In this document: positions 1 through 8,267 of the stretch, piece after piece
How the letters are laid out: each line of letters begins with the position of its first letter
Numbering within the stretch: the first letter of the stretch is position 1
Origin: Loktanella sp.
GTDB taxonomy: Bacteria; Pseudomonadota; Alphaproteobacteria; Rhodobacterales; Rhodobacteraceae
Direction: 5' to 3'
Assembly: GCA_024686085.1 (NCBI GenBank)
Contig: JAIBDT010000010.1
Location: 1-58,435 of the forward strand
DNA length: 58,435 nucleotides
Made by a program: the position numbers and the translations under genes
Notes under the pieces: generated by a model
Told to the model about the DNA's origin: nothing
Seen by the model: only the letters and a program-made list of their open reading frames with translations
Databases searched by the model: none

Positions 1-157
1 GGCGCTCAAGAAAAAGCTGCAGCGTGAAGGTGTATTCCGCGAAATGAGGCTCAAAGAACATTTCGAGAAGCCGTCAGTTCGCAAAGCGCGCGAGAAAAAA
101 GAAGCCATTAGTCGTCAGCGTAAACTGGCACGTAAAAAGGCAGAACGTGAAGGCTGA
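1..157 (+). CDS. rpsU: 30S ribosomal protein bS21, C-terminal part (runs off the left edge)
   Basis: Small-subunit ribosomal protein S21. The readable frame from base 2 gives about 51 residues ending at TGA 155-157. It begins with the conserved S21 core ([16 protein letters not shown]) and ends in a long basic tail rich in Lys, Arg and Glu, as alphaproteobacterial S21 does. The N-terminal start lies outside the window. S21 binds near the platform of the 30S subunit and takes part in initiation (family knowledge). No other ribosomal gene follows. Confidence 0.95.
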   Translation, partial: ALKKKLQREGVFREMRLKEHFEKPSVRKAREKKEAISRQRKLARKKAEREG

Positions 158-523
158 GGCCAAACCATCTATCTCGATAGCAGATATCAACTGTGTTGCA
201 GAAATTTTGTAAAGAAGGGGCTCTGCCAAAATCTGATCGGTCGCAGCGTGTTCAGCCAACGGATTGTGTTGCGCCAGCAGGGACGGCCCATAGGATACAT
301 TTACGTGAACTCTCGACGTTTATGCGCGGCTTTCCTGAAGCAGCCATTGGCGTGGGAGCGCAGCATTTTGACACGGACGAAGCATACTGTTCTGGCAAAG
401 CTGCCAGCTTATAGACATTGACAAATTCATGATGGGCATTCGCGAAAGCGGAGTATTTTTCGTATACAGGTGCCTCCAATGTCGAGAGAGTTCGACTTGA
501 TCCGACGACCCACACTTCTAAGT
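158..523. other. Gene-free stretch between rpsU and a terminator
   Basis: About 365 bases with no frame I can assign. Short open frames exist on both strands (73 and 87 codons), but they overlap each other, lack convincing ribosome binding sites and resemble nothing I know. The stretch may be rpsU 3' UTR plus remnant DNA. I looked for a tRNA near 470-520 because of a GTTCGA-like motif and could not fold a cloverleaf. Confidence 0.4.
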
Positions 524-553
524 CAAAAACCGCCCAAGCGGGGGCGGTTTTTG
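524..553. terminator. Bidirectional rho-independent terminator
   Basis: A perfect 11-bp inverted repeat (CAAAAACCGCC, 8-nt loop, GGCGGTTTTTG). A-run and T-run flank the GC core, so it can terminate on both strands. It sits between rpsU (rightward) and the RTX gene (leftward), as expected for a shared convergent terminator. Confidence 0.8.
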
Positions 554-591
554 AACTGTTGCAACAGATTCGAGGTCTAGCGTTTTAGACG

Positions 592-1230
592 CTAAACCAT
601 GAACACATCGTCTTGCAGCTGTGCGAGGGTCGCCCCTTCGACGACAACATAGGCACCGTTTCCAAAGCTAAACACGACCTTGCTACCGCTTTGATACGCG
701 AAATCAAACGGATCGGTCCCGTTTGCAAAACCATCTAGCTCGATGCGGTCAACATCATCCTTAAAATCTTGGATGCGCATGATGTCTTGGCCGCGTTTAA
801 AGTGGAAAGTATCGATGCCACCTGCGCCCCAAACCTTATCGTCGCCCGTGCCGCCGTCGATCCGGTCATCATCAGCACCGCCATTGATCCGATCATCGCC
901 GCTGCCGCCGTAAAGCAAATCATCGCCTTCTTCACCAAACATCTTATCGGCATTGCCAAATCCATAGATGCGGTCATCACCGTCATCGCCGCGGAGTTCG
1001 TTTTTGATGTTGTTACCGATCAGCACGTCATCATAGTTTGATCCCCTGACATCCTCGAACTGGCTAATTATGTCACCTTCCGCATAGCCGCCGCTGGTGG
1101 TGTTATCGCGCAAGTCGACGCGGACCGCACTGCCGCTGAGGGCATAATCGATGACGTCATAACCACTGCCGCCCATATAGGTGTTATTGCCGCTGCCTGC
1201 CAAAACCTCGTCACGACCAGAACCCGTACC
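592..1230 (-). pseudogene. RTX (hemolysin-type) calcium-binding protein, C-terminal part only
   Basis: The frame ends at TAG 592-594 and reads leftward from about 1230. It shows several glycine/aspartate nonapeptides of the GGxGxDxxx type (for example GGSGDDRINGGADDDRIDGG), which form Ca2+-binding beta-rolls in type I-secreted proteins. A non-repeat C-terminal tail of about 60 residues follows and probably carries the uncleaved secretion signal. The open frame continues past 1230 to 1476, but that part is antisense to hutF and looks like junk, so the gene has lost its N-terminal portion at about 1225-1232. No type I exporter is adjacent. The target of the original protein cannot be told. The family call is firm. 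Whether the loss is biological or an assembly misjoin is open. Confidence 0.75.
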
Positions 1231-2339
1231 GGTTCTCAGCCCATCTTGCGCCCGAGCATATCGAGGCGATTGCGGCCTTTGTCTTCTTGGAGATGCAAGA
1301 GACGGGTTACGCCAGCGTCGGCGAATTCCACTATTTGCATCACCAACCAAATGGCAACACTTACGCGGATCTGGGGGAATTATCGGCGCGGATTGCAGCG
1401 GCGGCGGCAACCACACGCATTGGTCTGACGCATCTGCCCGTTCTTTATTCCTACGGCGGTGCAGGGCAGGTGCCACTTCAGGCGGGACAAGCGCGGTTTG
1501 GTAATTCAGTTGATGACTTCAACCTCTTGGTCGCACGTGCAAAAGAAGTCGTCGCTGAACTCCCTGCCGATTGCCTTGTTGGTATTGCCCCGCATTCGCT
1601 GCGGGCCATATCGCCTGACGATTTAAGTGCAGTCCTTGCCGCGCATCCGGCTGGCCCTGTTCACATCCATATCGCAGAACAGCCCAAGGAAGTGGCGGAC
1701 ATTACTGCGTGGCTTGGTGCGCGACCTGTTGAGTGGTTGCTTGCCAATACTGACGTGACAGAACGCTGGTGTCTGATCCACGCGACCCACATGACGGCGC
1801 ATGAGACGGTGCAAATGGCGCGATCTGGGGCGGTGGCCGGTTTGTGCCCTGTCACCGAGGCAAACTTGGGCGATGGGCCGTTCAATGGCCCTGCCTACTT
1901 GGCGGCGAATGGTGCCTTTGGCGTTGGGTCGGATTCCAACGTGCTTATCTCGCTTACCGAAGAGTTGCGCACATTGGAATACTCGCAACGCTTGCGTGAC
2001 ATTGCCCGCAACGTGATGGTCGTTGCTGAAGGATCGGTTGGCGAGACGTTGTATCTGGGTGCTGCCCATGGTGGGGCGCAGGCCTTGGGCCGAGGCGGTG
2101 GCGACATTGCCGTGGGCGAACTGGCCGATCTGGTGGCCATCGATAGCACAACGCCCGCACTTTGCGCGTTGCGCCAAGACCAGATTTTGGATGGGCTGTT
2201 GTTTGCTGCAAAAGATACGGTCGTGACGGACGTCTGGTCAGCAGGGCGGCATGCGGTCAAGTCAGGTCGGCATATCCGCCGCAACGAGATTACGGCAGCC
2301 TATCGTGTGGCGATGCAAAGCTTGATGTCGCTACTCTGA
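1227..2339 (+). pseudogene. hutF: Formimidoylglutamate deiminase, 5'-truncated
   Basis: HutF converts N-formimidoyl-L-glutamate to N-formyl-L-glutamate in histidine degradation (amidohydrolase family). Recognisable sequence begins abruptly at YRFSAHLAPEHIEAIAAF (about 1227) and continues with the family signature GEFHYLHH, then HIHIAEQPKEV, a WCLIHATHMT segment and GSDSNV near the C-terminus, all with metal-ligand-type His and Asp residues. The usual 450-residue protein has about 90-100 more N-terminal residues, including the first HxH metal motif, and these are missing. The upstream DNA is an RTX gene on the other strand. A TTG at 1287 could be called a start but would leave out the beta-sandwich and first metal motif, so the product should be inactive. 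The stop overlaps the end of hutD by 40 bases in convergent orientation. Confidence 0.85.
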
Positions 2340-2884
2340 GGAAGATAGGACAGCCGAATTTCGAGAACAGCGTCGCCTTCTGACAGGTTTAACCGTGCGG
2401 ACGCATCTAAAAACGCAGTATCAGCGATATCGAGCTTGGTGCCGCGTATGTCTGGCGTTCCTGCCAAGACATGAAACGCAGTTATGCCCGCGTCTGTTAG
2501 TGCGATGTCCAATGCACAAGGTCCGCATTGCGTGACCACTTCGCCCGCGCAATGAGATGGATCGAACATCAGGTTCAGGTCGGTCAAAGGGCCGTCCTTT
2601 AACTGGGACGCAATTTTTAGGCCTCCATCAAAAACCACGGGTTCCCAAAGGTTGGCGTCCAAGGCACCGCCATCGTATTTTAAGACCATGCCGTGACCCG
2701 ACACGACCGTGAGGATGCGGGTCAGGCCAGCGAAGTCTGAAAAAGCGCTGTCTTGCCCGACATCAGCGCGGCTGATCCGCCATGCGGCCTGATCGCTGAT
2801 CCGACCAATCGCGATTTCGCGGGTTGTCCCGCCACCGTTCTTCCAAGGCACTTTGACAAGGTGGCTAGAACGCAAGAGGTTCAT
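2300..2884 (-). CDS. hutD: HutD family protein
   Basis: A 194-residue cupin-like protein of the HutD family, which accompanies histidine-utilisation genes and is thought to tune Hut flux (family knowledge; the biochemical role is uncertain). The N-terminus carries the family hallmark VPWKNGGGTTREIA, followed by WRISRADVGQDSAFSDFAG. Length is typical (about 190). The ATG at 2884 directly precedes this conserved start. It faces the truncated hutF tail-to-tail with a 40-base overlap. No other hut genes (hutH, U, I, G) are in view, so the pathway is incomplete here. Confidence 0.88.
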   Translation of the reverse strand: MNLLRSSHLVKVPWKNGGGTTREIAIGRISDQAAWRISRADVGQDSAFSDFAGLTRILTVVSGHGMVLKYDGGALDANLWEPVVFDGGLKIASQLKDGPLTDLNLMFDPSHCAGEVVTQCGPCALDIALTDAGITAFHVLAGTPDIRGTKLDIADTAFLDASARLNLSEGDAVLEIRLSYLPQSSDIKLCIATR

Positions 2885-2977
2885 TGGGGGTCCTACATTA
2901 GGTTTTCAAAGCCGCAAGTTTCGTGGGCAGGCAAACCTGAACAGGGCGGCTGAATCGATTCGCAGCGAAGCCAGAAA

Positions 2978-3472
2978 TCAGTGGTGGTGCGGCTCATCGT
3001 CGAGATGGCCATGCACAGCAAATTGCATGATGTCGGCGTCTTGAGATTCAATCACCCGAAAGCTTTCGCGCACACCTGCAGTCGTTAATTCGCGGGTAAC
3101 TGTGAGTAGTGCGTTGGGGGCGTGATCGACGCAAAGCTCGGCCATTTGGTCGATTTCCTCAAGGGCTGTCCCGAGGGCCGCGTCCACGGATGGTGCGCCA
3201 TAGATATCGACAAAGTGCTGCGCCAATAGTTGCGCAATCACGTCGCGTTCTTGTGGTTCAATTTGCGTCACGGCAACACAGCTAACGCGGCCAAAGGTTT
3301 CGACACCCATCCATCCGTTGGTGAACGCCTGACGAGCCTTGCCAACCAGATCAGCTTCACCCCAATTCGAAAACTCGAACCCGCCAGAAATGCACCATTC
3401 ACCCGTACGGGCAGGGTTGTGAAATACCCGTTGGTCGCTTTCGTCAAAATGGATTGCGCGTGCTAGTTTCAT
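2978..3472 (-). CDS. DUF6505-like protein, conserved in Rhodobacterales
   Basis: A 164-residue soluble protein of unknown function. It begins MKLARAIHFDESDQRVFHNPA and ends in a His-rich tail (DDEPHHH) that could bind metal. No signal peptide or membrane segment is seen. The start ATG overlaps the stop of the upstream lipoate-ligase-like gene by 4 bases, so the two are translationally coupled. My recollection is that such proteins (DUF6505) sit next to this ligase-like family in alphaproteobacteria, which suggests a shared role, possibly in cofactor or Fe-S handling. That is inference. Confidence 0.6.
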   Translation of the reverse strand: MKLARAIHFDESDQRVFHNPARTGEWCISGGFEFSNWGEADLVGKARQAFTNGWMGVETFGRVSCVAVTQIEPQERDVIAQLLAQHFVDIYGAPSVDAALGTALEEIDQMAELCVDHAPNALLTVTRELTTAGVRESFRVIESQDADIMQFAVHGHLDDEPHHH

Positions 3473-4170
3473 ACAGACCTCGTCAGAGTTTGAGTGAGCG
3501 GGATCAATTTCGCCTCGCCCGCGATCTTCAGCAATAGGCCCATAGTTTCATCGACACCAATGAAGGTTCCCGTTTGGCCTGCGGCTGTGACCTCACCATC
3601 GAGCCCATGCGCCAAACCGACCCAATCGCGGTGCAATTGCTTTGTCCCACTATCGGCCAAATTATTGATCCCGACAAGCGTGTGGCGCACCCATGCCTCT
3701 AGCAAGTCGGAGGCACTCACTTCGGCACATCCTTCGGCGTAAAGCGCTGTCATATCCGGGGTGAGCCCAGTGTCGTCATTTGTCGGCCAAAGAGAAAGCG
3801 TTAGGTCAATGACGAGCCAGTCAACCATGCCTTCATGCGGGTCAGCGCTTGCCATGCGCAGTGCGCCACAAACGCCGCCGTTGATATAGATTGTCCCGTC
3901 CCAGCCAAGGTGAACCGCGACTTCTGGCGGGCCTATCGCGCCAAGCGCGTTTTGAAATCCAACGCCGCAAACGGGCAGCATCGCGACCGCCTCTGTAAGT
4001 GGCACGTCAGGTGCAAAAACGATCGCAGCGCGCAGGGTATCGGCTGCCAGATTATAGACGACCAACCCCGCATCGCAGCCCGCACTAGCGGCGGTAATCG
4101 CTATTTCGAACGGATCGCTACATTGGGCGTCCTGAGCGCTAAACAAAGGGGGGAGGCTAATCACCGTCAT
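3469..4170 (-). CDS. Biotin/lipoate-protein ligase-like protein
   Basis: A 233-residue protein resembling the alphaproteobacterial BPL/LplA-fold family: an N-terminal LPPLFSAQDAQCSDPFEIA segment and a central VHLGWDGTIYINGGVCGALRMA segment, where classical ligases have the RRxxGGG and lysine motifs. The C-terminal part (GLDGEVTAAGQTGTFIGVDETMGLLLKIAGE) resembles the small SH3-like domain of biotin ligases. The canonical catalytic motif is not obvious, so transferase activity is uncertain. The start overlaps the stop of mrp by 4 bases and its stop overlaps the next gene by 4 bases, so it is a tightly coupled operon member. Confidence 0.7.
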   Translation of the reverse strand: MTVISLPPLFSAQDAQCSDPFEIAITAASAGCDAGLVVYNLAADTLRAAIVFAPDVPLTEAVAMLPVCGVGFQNALGAIGPPEVAVHLGWDGTIYINGGVCGALRMASADPHEGMVDWLVIDLTLSLWPTNDDTGLTPDMTALYAEGCAEVSASDLLEAWVRHTLVGINNLADSGTKQLHRDWVGLAHGLDGEVTAAGQTGTFIGVDETMGLLLKIAGEAKLIPLTQTLTRSV

Positions 4171-5234
4171 GCATGACCCATCGCAATCAGGTCCTTTGCG
4201 ACCGTGCGGAATACTTTTGCTTGCGGGCTGTCGGGTTTGGAAACCACGACGGGCGCGCCACCATCAGCCGCAAGCCGAATGTCCAAATGCAGCGGGATTT
4301 CTGCGAGCAATGGGACGCCTAGTTTCTTGGCCTCGGTCGCAACGCCGCCATGCCCGAACATGTGTTCCTCGTGGCCACATTTTGAGCAGATATGCGTCGA
4401 CATGTTCTCGATCATCCCAATAATCGGCGTGCCAAGCTGGTTGAACATATCGATCCCCTTTCGGGCATCAAGCAGCGCAATATCTTGTGGCGTTGAAACG
4501 ATAATCGCGCCATTCAGATCGGTCTTTTGCGCAAGTGTCATCTGCACATCGCCTGTGCCAGGTGGCAGATCGACGATCAATACATCAAGCGCGCCCCATT
4601 GCACTTGGGTCAGCATTTGCTGGAGGGCACCCATTAACATCGGGCCGCGCCATACGACCGCTTGGTCCTCATTAGTCATCAGGCCAAGCGACATCATCGT
4701 GACCCCGAAATTACGCATCGGCAGAATAATTTTTCCGTCAGGGGACGCGGGCCTGCCCGACACGCCCAGCATGCGTGGCTGTGATGGACCATAGACATCG
4801 GCGTCCAACAGTCCGACACGCCGCCCTTCGGCAGCAAGCGCGCAGGCCAAATTGGACGCAACTGTTGATTTGCCCACGCCACCTTTGCCAGAGGCCACCG
4901 CGATAATCCGGTCAACGCCCGGGATTTTCTGTGGCCCTGTGGGTTCGGATTTGCGCGATGATTTCAAATCTGGTGGCGCTTTGGGTGTGCTATGCGCGGT
5001 TAGGATGATGGACACATTTTGCACGCCTTCCAACGCCTTGATCTGTGCCTCTGCTTCATCTTTGAGGGCAGTGTAAGAGTCAGCATGGCTGCCCGACACC
5101 TCCATCACAAAGCGGACAGCACCATCTGTCACGGTCAGCGCCTTGACGATGCCAGCCTCGACGATGGATGACCCACTGATCGGGTCTTTGACCTTGGATA
5201 GGATCGCAAGGACGGATTCTCTGGTTGCCGACAC
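4167..5234 (-). CDS. apbC: Mrp/NBP35-family iron-sulfur carrier ATPase
   Basis: A P-loop ATPase that carries and delivers [4Fe-4S] clusters. The N-terminal MIP18-like (DUF59) domain covers about residues 1-80. The deviant Walker A is AVASGKGGVGKST at about residue 110, followed by LLDADVYGPSQPRMLG. A C-terminal CxxC pair (ICSKCGHEEHMFG) is the cluster-bridging motif. Length about 355, typical of ApbC. I take the GTG at 5234, one base after the stop of the preceding gene, with GGGG about 10 bases upstream; a TTG at 5252 is possible. The location beside a formate dehydrogenase locus full of Fe-S proteins fits a cluster-supply role, though mrp is widely used. Confidence 0.93.
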   Translation of the reverse strand: MSATRESVLAILSKVKDPISGSSIVEAGIVKALTVTDGAVRFVMEVSGSHADSYTALKDEAEAQIKALEGVQNVSIILTAHSTPKAPPDLKSSRKSEPTGPQKIPGVDRIIAVASGKGGVGKSTVASNLACALAAEGRRVGLLDADVYGPSQPRMLGVSGRPASPDGKIILPMRNFGVTMMSLGLMTNEDQAVVWRGPMLMGALQQMLTQVQWGALDVLIVDLPPGTGDVQMTLAQKTDLNGAIIVSTPQDIALLDARKGIDMFNQLGTPIIGMIENMSTHICSKCGHEEHMFGHGGVATEAKKLGVPLLAEIPLHLDIRLAADGGAPVVVSKPDSPQAKVFRTVAKDLIAMGHA

Positions 5235-5235
5235 G

Positions 5236-5430
5236 TTATGATTGCCCCGCAATTGTGCCCGTCACGACATGTTCCATTTCGAGGTCGTTGATGGTCAAAA
5301 CCATCTTCGCCTCGAATTGTTTGCCAGTCGTGTCACCTGCGTTGCGCAAAGCCTCTTCAATGGCTTGTTGGGAGGTCACACCGACTTGCTTGAGGAATTT
5401 GCGCATCGACATATTGAAGTCTTCGCTCAT
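5236..5430 (-). CDS. Small DUF6494-like protein
   Basis: A 64-residue protein (starts MSEDFNMSMRKFLKQVGV, ends VTGTIAGQS) that I recognise as the small DUF6494 family of alphaproteobacteria, function unknown. It is acidic and soluble with no Cys. Its stop is one base upstream of the proposed GTG start of mrp, so it is the first gene of the DUF6494-mrp-ligase-DUF6505 string. A ribosome-binding GGAG lies just upstream of the ATG. Confidence 0.72.
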   Translation of the reverse strand: MSEDFNMSMRKFLKQVGVTSQQAIEEALRNAGDTTGKQFEAKMVLTINDLEMEHVVTGTIAGQS

Positions 5431-5453
5431 TTTTGGGGTCTCCTGAATGGGGT

Positions 5454-7403
5454 TTAATGATCTTTACGCTTTGACAGATAGTCGTCGGTCGTGCGCGGGC
5501 GAGGGCGTTCGCCCCCTGCAAGCGGATTATTGTCAGAATGGTACTGCGCATTGATCCGGCACCCGTCACACATCTGGATCATTCGGGCTGCGGCAGGGTT
5601 GGCAAACATCGCATGATTGCCCGCCAGCTTTTCCATGATTTTCTCGACAGTCGATTTGACGCCGAAAAGCGTGCCGCATTCGACGCAAGCGAAGGGCTCT
5701 TCTTCATTCAGGATTGTCTGAGTGAACGCCGCATCGGTCAGGTCAAGTTGCGGTGCAAGAGTAATTGCCTTTTCGGGGCAGACATTGGTGCAAAGTCCAC
5801 ATTGCAAACACGCATCTTCTTGGAACCTGAGCTGCGGCAAATCTGGATTGTCGCCCAACGCGCCAGACGGGCACAGCGAAACACAGGCAAGGCAAAGCGT
5901 GCACGCCTCGGTATCGACCACGACTGCCCCATATGGCGCGCCCTCAGGTAGCGCGATTTTTTCAATGTCAGGGTTCAGCGCTTTTGCTGACAATCGCGCG
6001 ACCTGACGGCGAGTGCCAAGTGGCAAAATCGGGGCATCAAGCGCTTTGGCATGCGTCTGGTTAAACAAGTGATCGGACAGCAGATCAGGATCCGCAACAT
6101 CAAGTAGGGTAATCTTGTCGGCAGAAATTGCGTCCGCCAGCGCCAGTTGCGGGTCAAGGGCGTCACGCTCGGTCTTTGGTCCGATCAAGACGTTTACGTG
6201 GGCAAAGCCCGACGCCAAAGCTGCCAGCATTTCCGCATGACCAAACCCTGAAAGTGCCGTCACCTCCATTGGGATCACACGCGCAGGCAACCCGCGACCA
6301 TGCCTTGCCGCAAGGCTAATCATCTGTGCACCATGTTCGTCATGCACCAAAAGGACGGCGTCCTTGCCGCCCGCATCGCGGTAAGTTGTTGCCAAGGTAG
6401 TGATCCGACGAAACAAGTGATCAGGCGTCGGTTTATCATAAGTAATTGCGCCCGACGGGCAAACGGCTGCGCAAGACCCGCAGCCTGCACAAATCATCGG
6501 ATCGATTGTGACGTGCTCACCCGCCGACAAGATCGCGCCCGTGGGGCAGACATTCAGACAATTTGAGCAGGCAGGCTTTTCTGCGCGCGAATGGGCGCAA
6601 AGCGATGTTTCTAAACGAACATACAGCGGTTTCTCGAACGTGCCTGTCATGTGGCTTGCGGCAAAGATTGCGGCATCAACAGCAGTTGAACTTTTGGGGT
6701 CAGCTCGCAAATACCCGTCGCGTTTTTCGGGAGCCGGAAAGAGCGAGGTGCCGCCGGTAAAATCCAGAATAATATCGCACTCTGAGGCTGCACCATCACG
6801 CGGGGCAGTCAATTTTGGCGTGCCGCGACCGCCGACAAGACTTTGCTGGAAAGCGTTGATTTTGACATGAAACTGGCCAAGAGATCCGGTCGTTTGGTGC
6901 AACGTACCAACGACTGTATCGTAAGCTGGGTTGGGGTCGACCTCACTATCTGGAGCGAGCAAGACAGTAACCGAGAGCGTCTCCGCGAGCCTATCAGCGG
7001 CGGCAAGCGCCACGTCTTGTGGCCCGATAATCATGCAGGTGCCTTCCGACACAACATCGACCGATTTATAGGTGGGGTCATGCAGGTTTGCGTCCGCAAT
7101 CAGCGCAGCCATTTTCGGGGTCGTCGATGCGGTGTCTTCGGTCCAGCCCGCGCGGTCACGGATATCAACGAATTGAGGCTCCTCGGCCTCCAATTCCTCT
7201 GCAAGTTCAGAGAACCGATGCGCCTCTTGCGCGCAGGCGATCGTTACGCCCCCTTCTTGTATCGCCGCGGATGCGACGTCCAGTTGGGTCGTGCAAAGGC
7301 TGGTGTAGCAGCCAGCGCATGAGGCGCCTGTCGTCTTTGACAAGGTTTGGAAATCAATAGTTTGCGTTCCAAAGCAATCACATACCAGTAAAGTTTTTGA
7401 CAT
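5454..7403 (-). CDS. Polyferredoxin-like 4Fe-4S protein of the formate dehydrogenase locus
   Basis: A 649-residue multi-cluster protein. Ferredoxin motif pairs lie at about residues 277-320 (CSNCLNVCPTG and CAGCGSCAAVCPSG) and 500-545 (CTLCLACVSLCPSG and CLQCGLCTNVCP). Extra cysteines occur at the N-terminus (CDCFG, CAGCYTSLC) and C-terminus (CVECG, MCDGCR). The start is ATG 7403, not the upstream codon at 7415, because GGGAG lies 5-6 bases before it. Proteins of this kind sit beside Mo/W formate dehydrogenases in alphaproteobacteria and are presumed electron carriers or assembly factors (inference). It is divergent from the fdh operon, so the 300-bp spacer should hold both promoters. It has no signal peptide, so it is cytoplasmic. 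Confidence 0.85.
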   Translation of the reverse strand: MSKTLLVCDCFGTQTIDFQTLSKTTGASCAGCYTSLCTTQLDVASAAIQEGGVTIACAQEAHRFSELAEELEAEEPQFVDIRDRAGWTEDTASTTPKMAALIADANLHDPTYKSVDVVSEGTCMIIGPQDVALAAADRLAETLSVTVLLAPDSEVDPNPAYDTVVGTLHQTTGSLGQFHVKINAFQQSLVGGRGTPKLTAPRDGAASECDIILDFTGGTSLFPAPEKRDGYLRADPKSSTAVDAAIFAASHMTGTFEKPLYVRLETSLCAHSRAEKPACSNCLNVCPTGAILSAGEHVTIDPMICAGCGSCAAVCPSGAITYDKPTPDHLFRRITTLATTYRDAGGKDAVLLVHDEHGAQMISLAARHGRGLPARVIPMEVTALSGFGHAEMLAALASGFAHVNVLIGPKTERDALDPQLALADAISADKITLLDVADPDLLSDHLFNQTHAKALDAPILPLGTRRQVARLSAKALNPDIEKIALPEGAPYGAVVVDTEACTLCLACVSLCPSGALGDNPDLPQLRFQEDACLQCGLCTNVCPEKAITLAPQLDLTDAAFTQTILNEEEPFACVECGTLFGVKSTVEKIMEKLAGNHAMFANPAAARMIQMCDGCRINAQYHSDNNPLAGGERPRPRTTDDYLSKRKDH

Positions 7404-7420
7404 GCGCTCTCCCAAACGTC

Positions 7421-7475
7421 GAAACTTGTTTCAAAGCACAGCTAGCCAGTATTTTGGCGGACAGTAAACTTGTTT
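7421..7475. promoter_or_regulatory. Repeated AAACTTGTTT element in the divergent fdh promoter region
   Basis: The decamer AAACTTGTTT occurs at 7422-7431 (inside the palindrome GAAAC-TT-GTTTC, 7421-7432) and again at 7466-7475, 44 bp apart, close to four helical turns. It lies between the polyferredoxin gene and DUF3305. The arms AAAC and GTTT are complementary, so each copy is a candidate dimer site. The regulator is unknown. Confidence 0.45.
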
Positions 7476-7700
7476 TTCGCTTTTGAACGGAGGCAGATCG
7501 GTTTGCATGCGCGGCATTTCAACGCTCTGCTTTTAGGTTTTCATAACGAAATGCCCCAATACTGGACGAAAATAAGAGGTTGAATGAGATGCTGCAATGC
7601 AGCGCAATTTAAAGTTAAATTTTGCCAATTAATTTACTTTCAAAATTGGCGAAACTGGTCAACAATATTTACAGAAACCGTGGATTCGAAGGATCGACAT

Positions 7701-8267
7701 TTGACCATTGAATATCCAAACGCTCAGAGCATTCCACTTGGTGTCGTCGTAAAACGCGCACAGGGCGTGACGCGCTGGGCGAAGTATGCGTGGCATGCGT
7801 CCGCTGTTTTACCCGGTGCCTGGGATGCGGATTGGAAGGTGCTGCGGGACGAGGGTGGTGTCACAGAGTATCACGCTGCGACCTTACCGTTGACGCTTTA
7901 TGTGTCTGACGCGGAGGCCTACGCGCATGAACTGATGACGCGCGAACCGTCGGTCTACGTCGTTCTTCGGCCCAATGAAGGGTCACAGACCCTACCTTGG
8001 AAAGTCGCGTTGGTGACAGCATCCCCTTACGAGGCGCAGGATTACTGCGATTCTGCAGAGGAGCTGGTCGAGAAAATCCCTATGCCCGACGGTTTGCACG
8101 CATGGGTCGGAAGTTTCGTTGACACATACTATGAGGAAGAGACGTTTGTGAAACGCCGCCGCGACAAGTCTCGCATTGACCGTGTCGATGACGGGATTGG
8201 TGATGCGCGCATCAAGCAAGTCAGCGATGTCTATCGCGCGCCGCGACGCAAAGAGGTGGTGAATTGA
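7701..8267 (+). CDS. DUF3305 family protein of the formate dehydrogenase cluster
   Basis: About 188 residues. The core IPLGVVVKRAQGVTRWAKYA and WKVLRDEGGVTEYHAATLPL match DUF3305, a family found almost only beside fdhAB-type genes, with unknown biochemical role. The open frame reaches back to 7584, but I prefer the TTG at 7701 because AAGGA (7689-7693) lies 7 bases upstream and conserved sequence starts about 9 residues later. The stop overlaps the next start by 4 bases. The C-terminal 40 residues are basic and look disordered. Confidence 0.8.
   Translation: MTIEYPNAQSIPLGVVVKRAQGVTRWAKYAWHASAVLPGAWDADWKVLRDEGGVTEYHAATLPLTLYVSDAEAYAHELMTREPSVYVVLRPNEGSQTLPWKVALVTASPYEAQDYCDSAEELVEKIPMPDGLHAWVGSFVDTYYEEETFVKRRRDKSRIDRVDDGIGDARIKQVSDVYRAPRRKEVVN

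Noticed and set aside
193-414. 73-codon frame after rpsU
   Set aside because: No ribosome site, no recognisable family and overlap with an antisense frame of similar length.
470-522. tRNA gene near the rpsU terminator
   Set aside because: A GTTCGA-like T-loop motif is present, but no acceptor or anticodon stem can be formed.
592-1476. Full-length 294-codon frame as one RTX protein
   Set aside because: The part beyond about 1230 is antisense to recognisable hutF and has no RTX-like sequence; it is an artefact of the junction.
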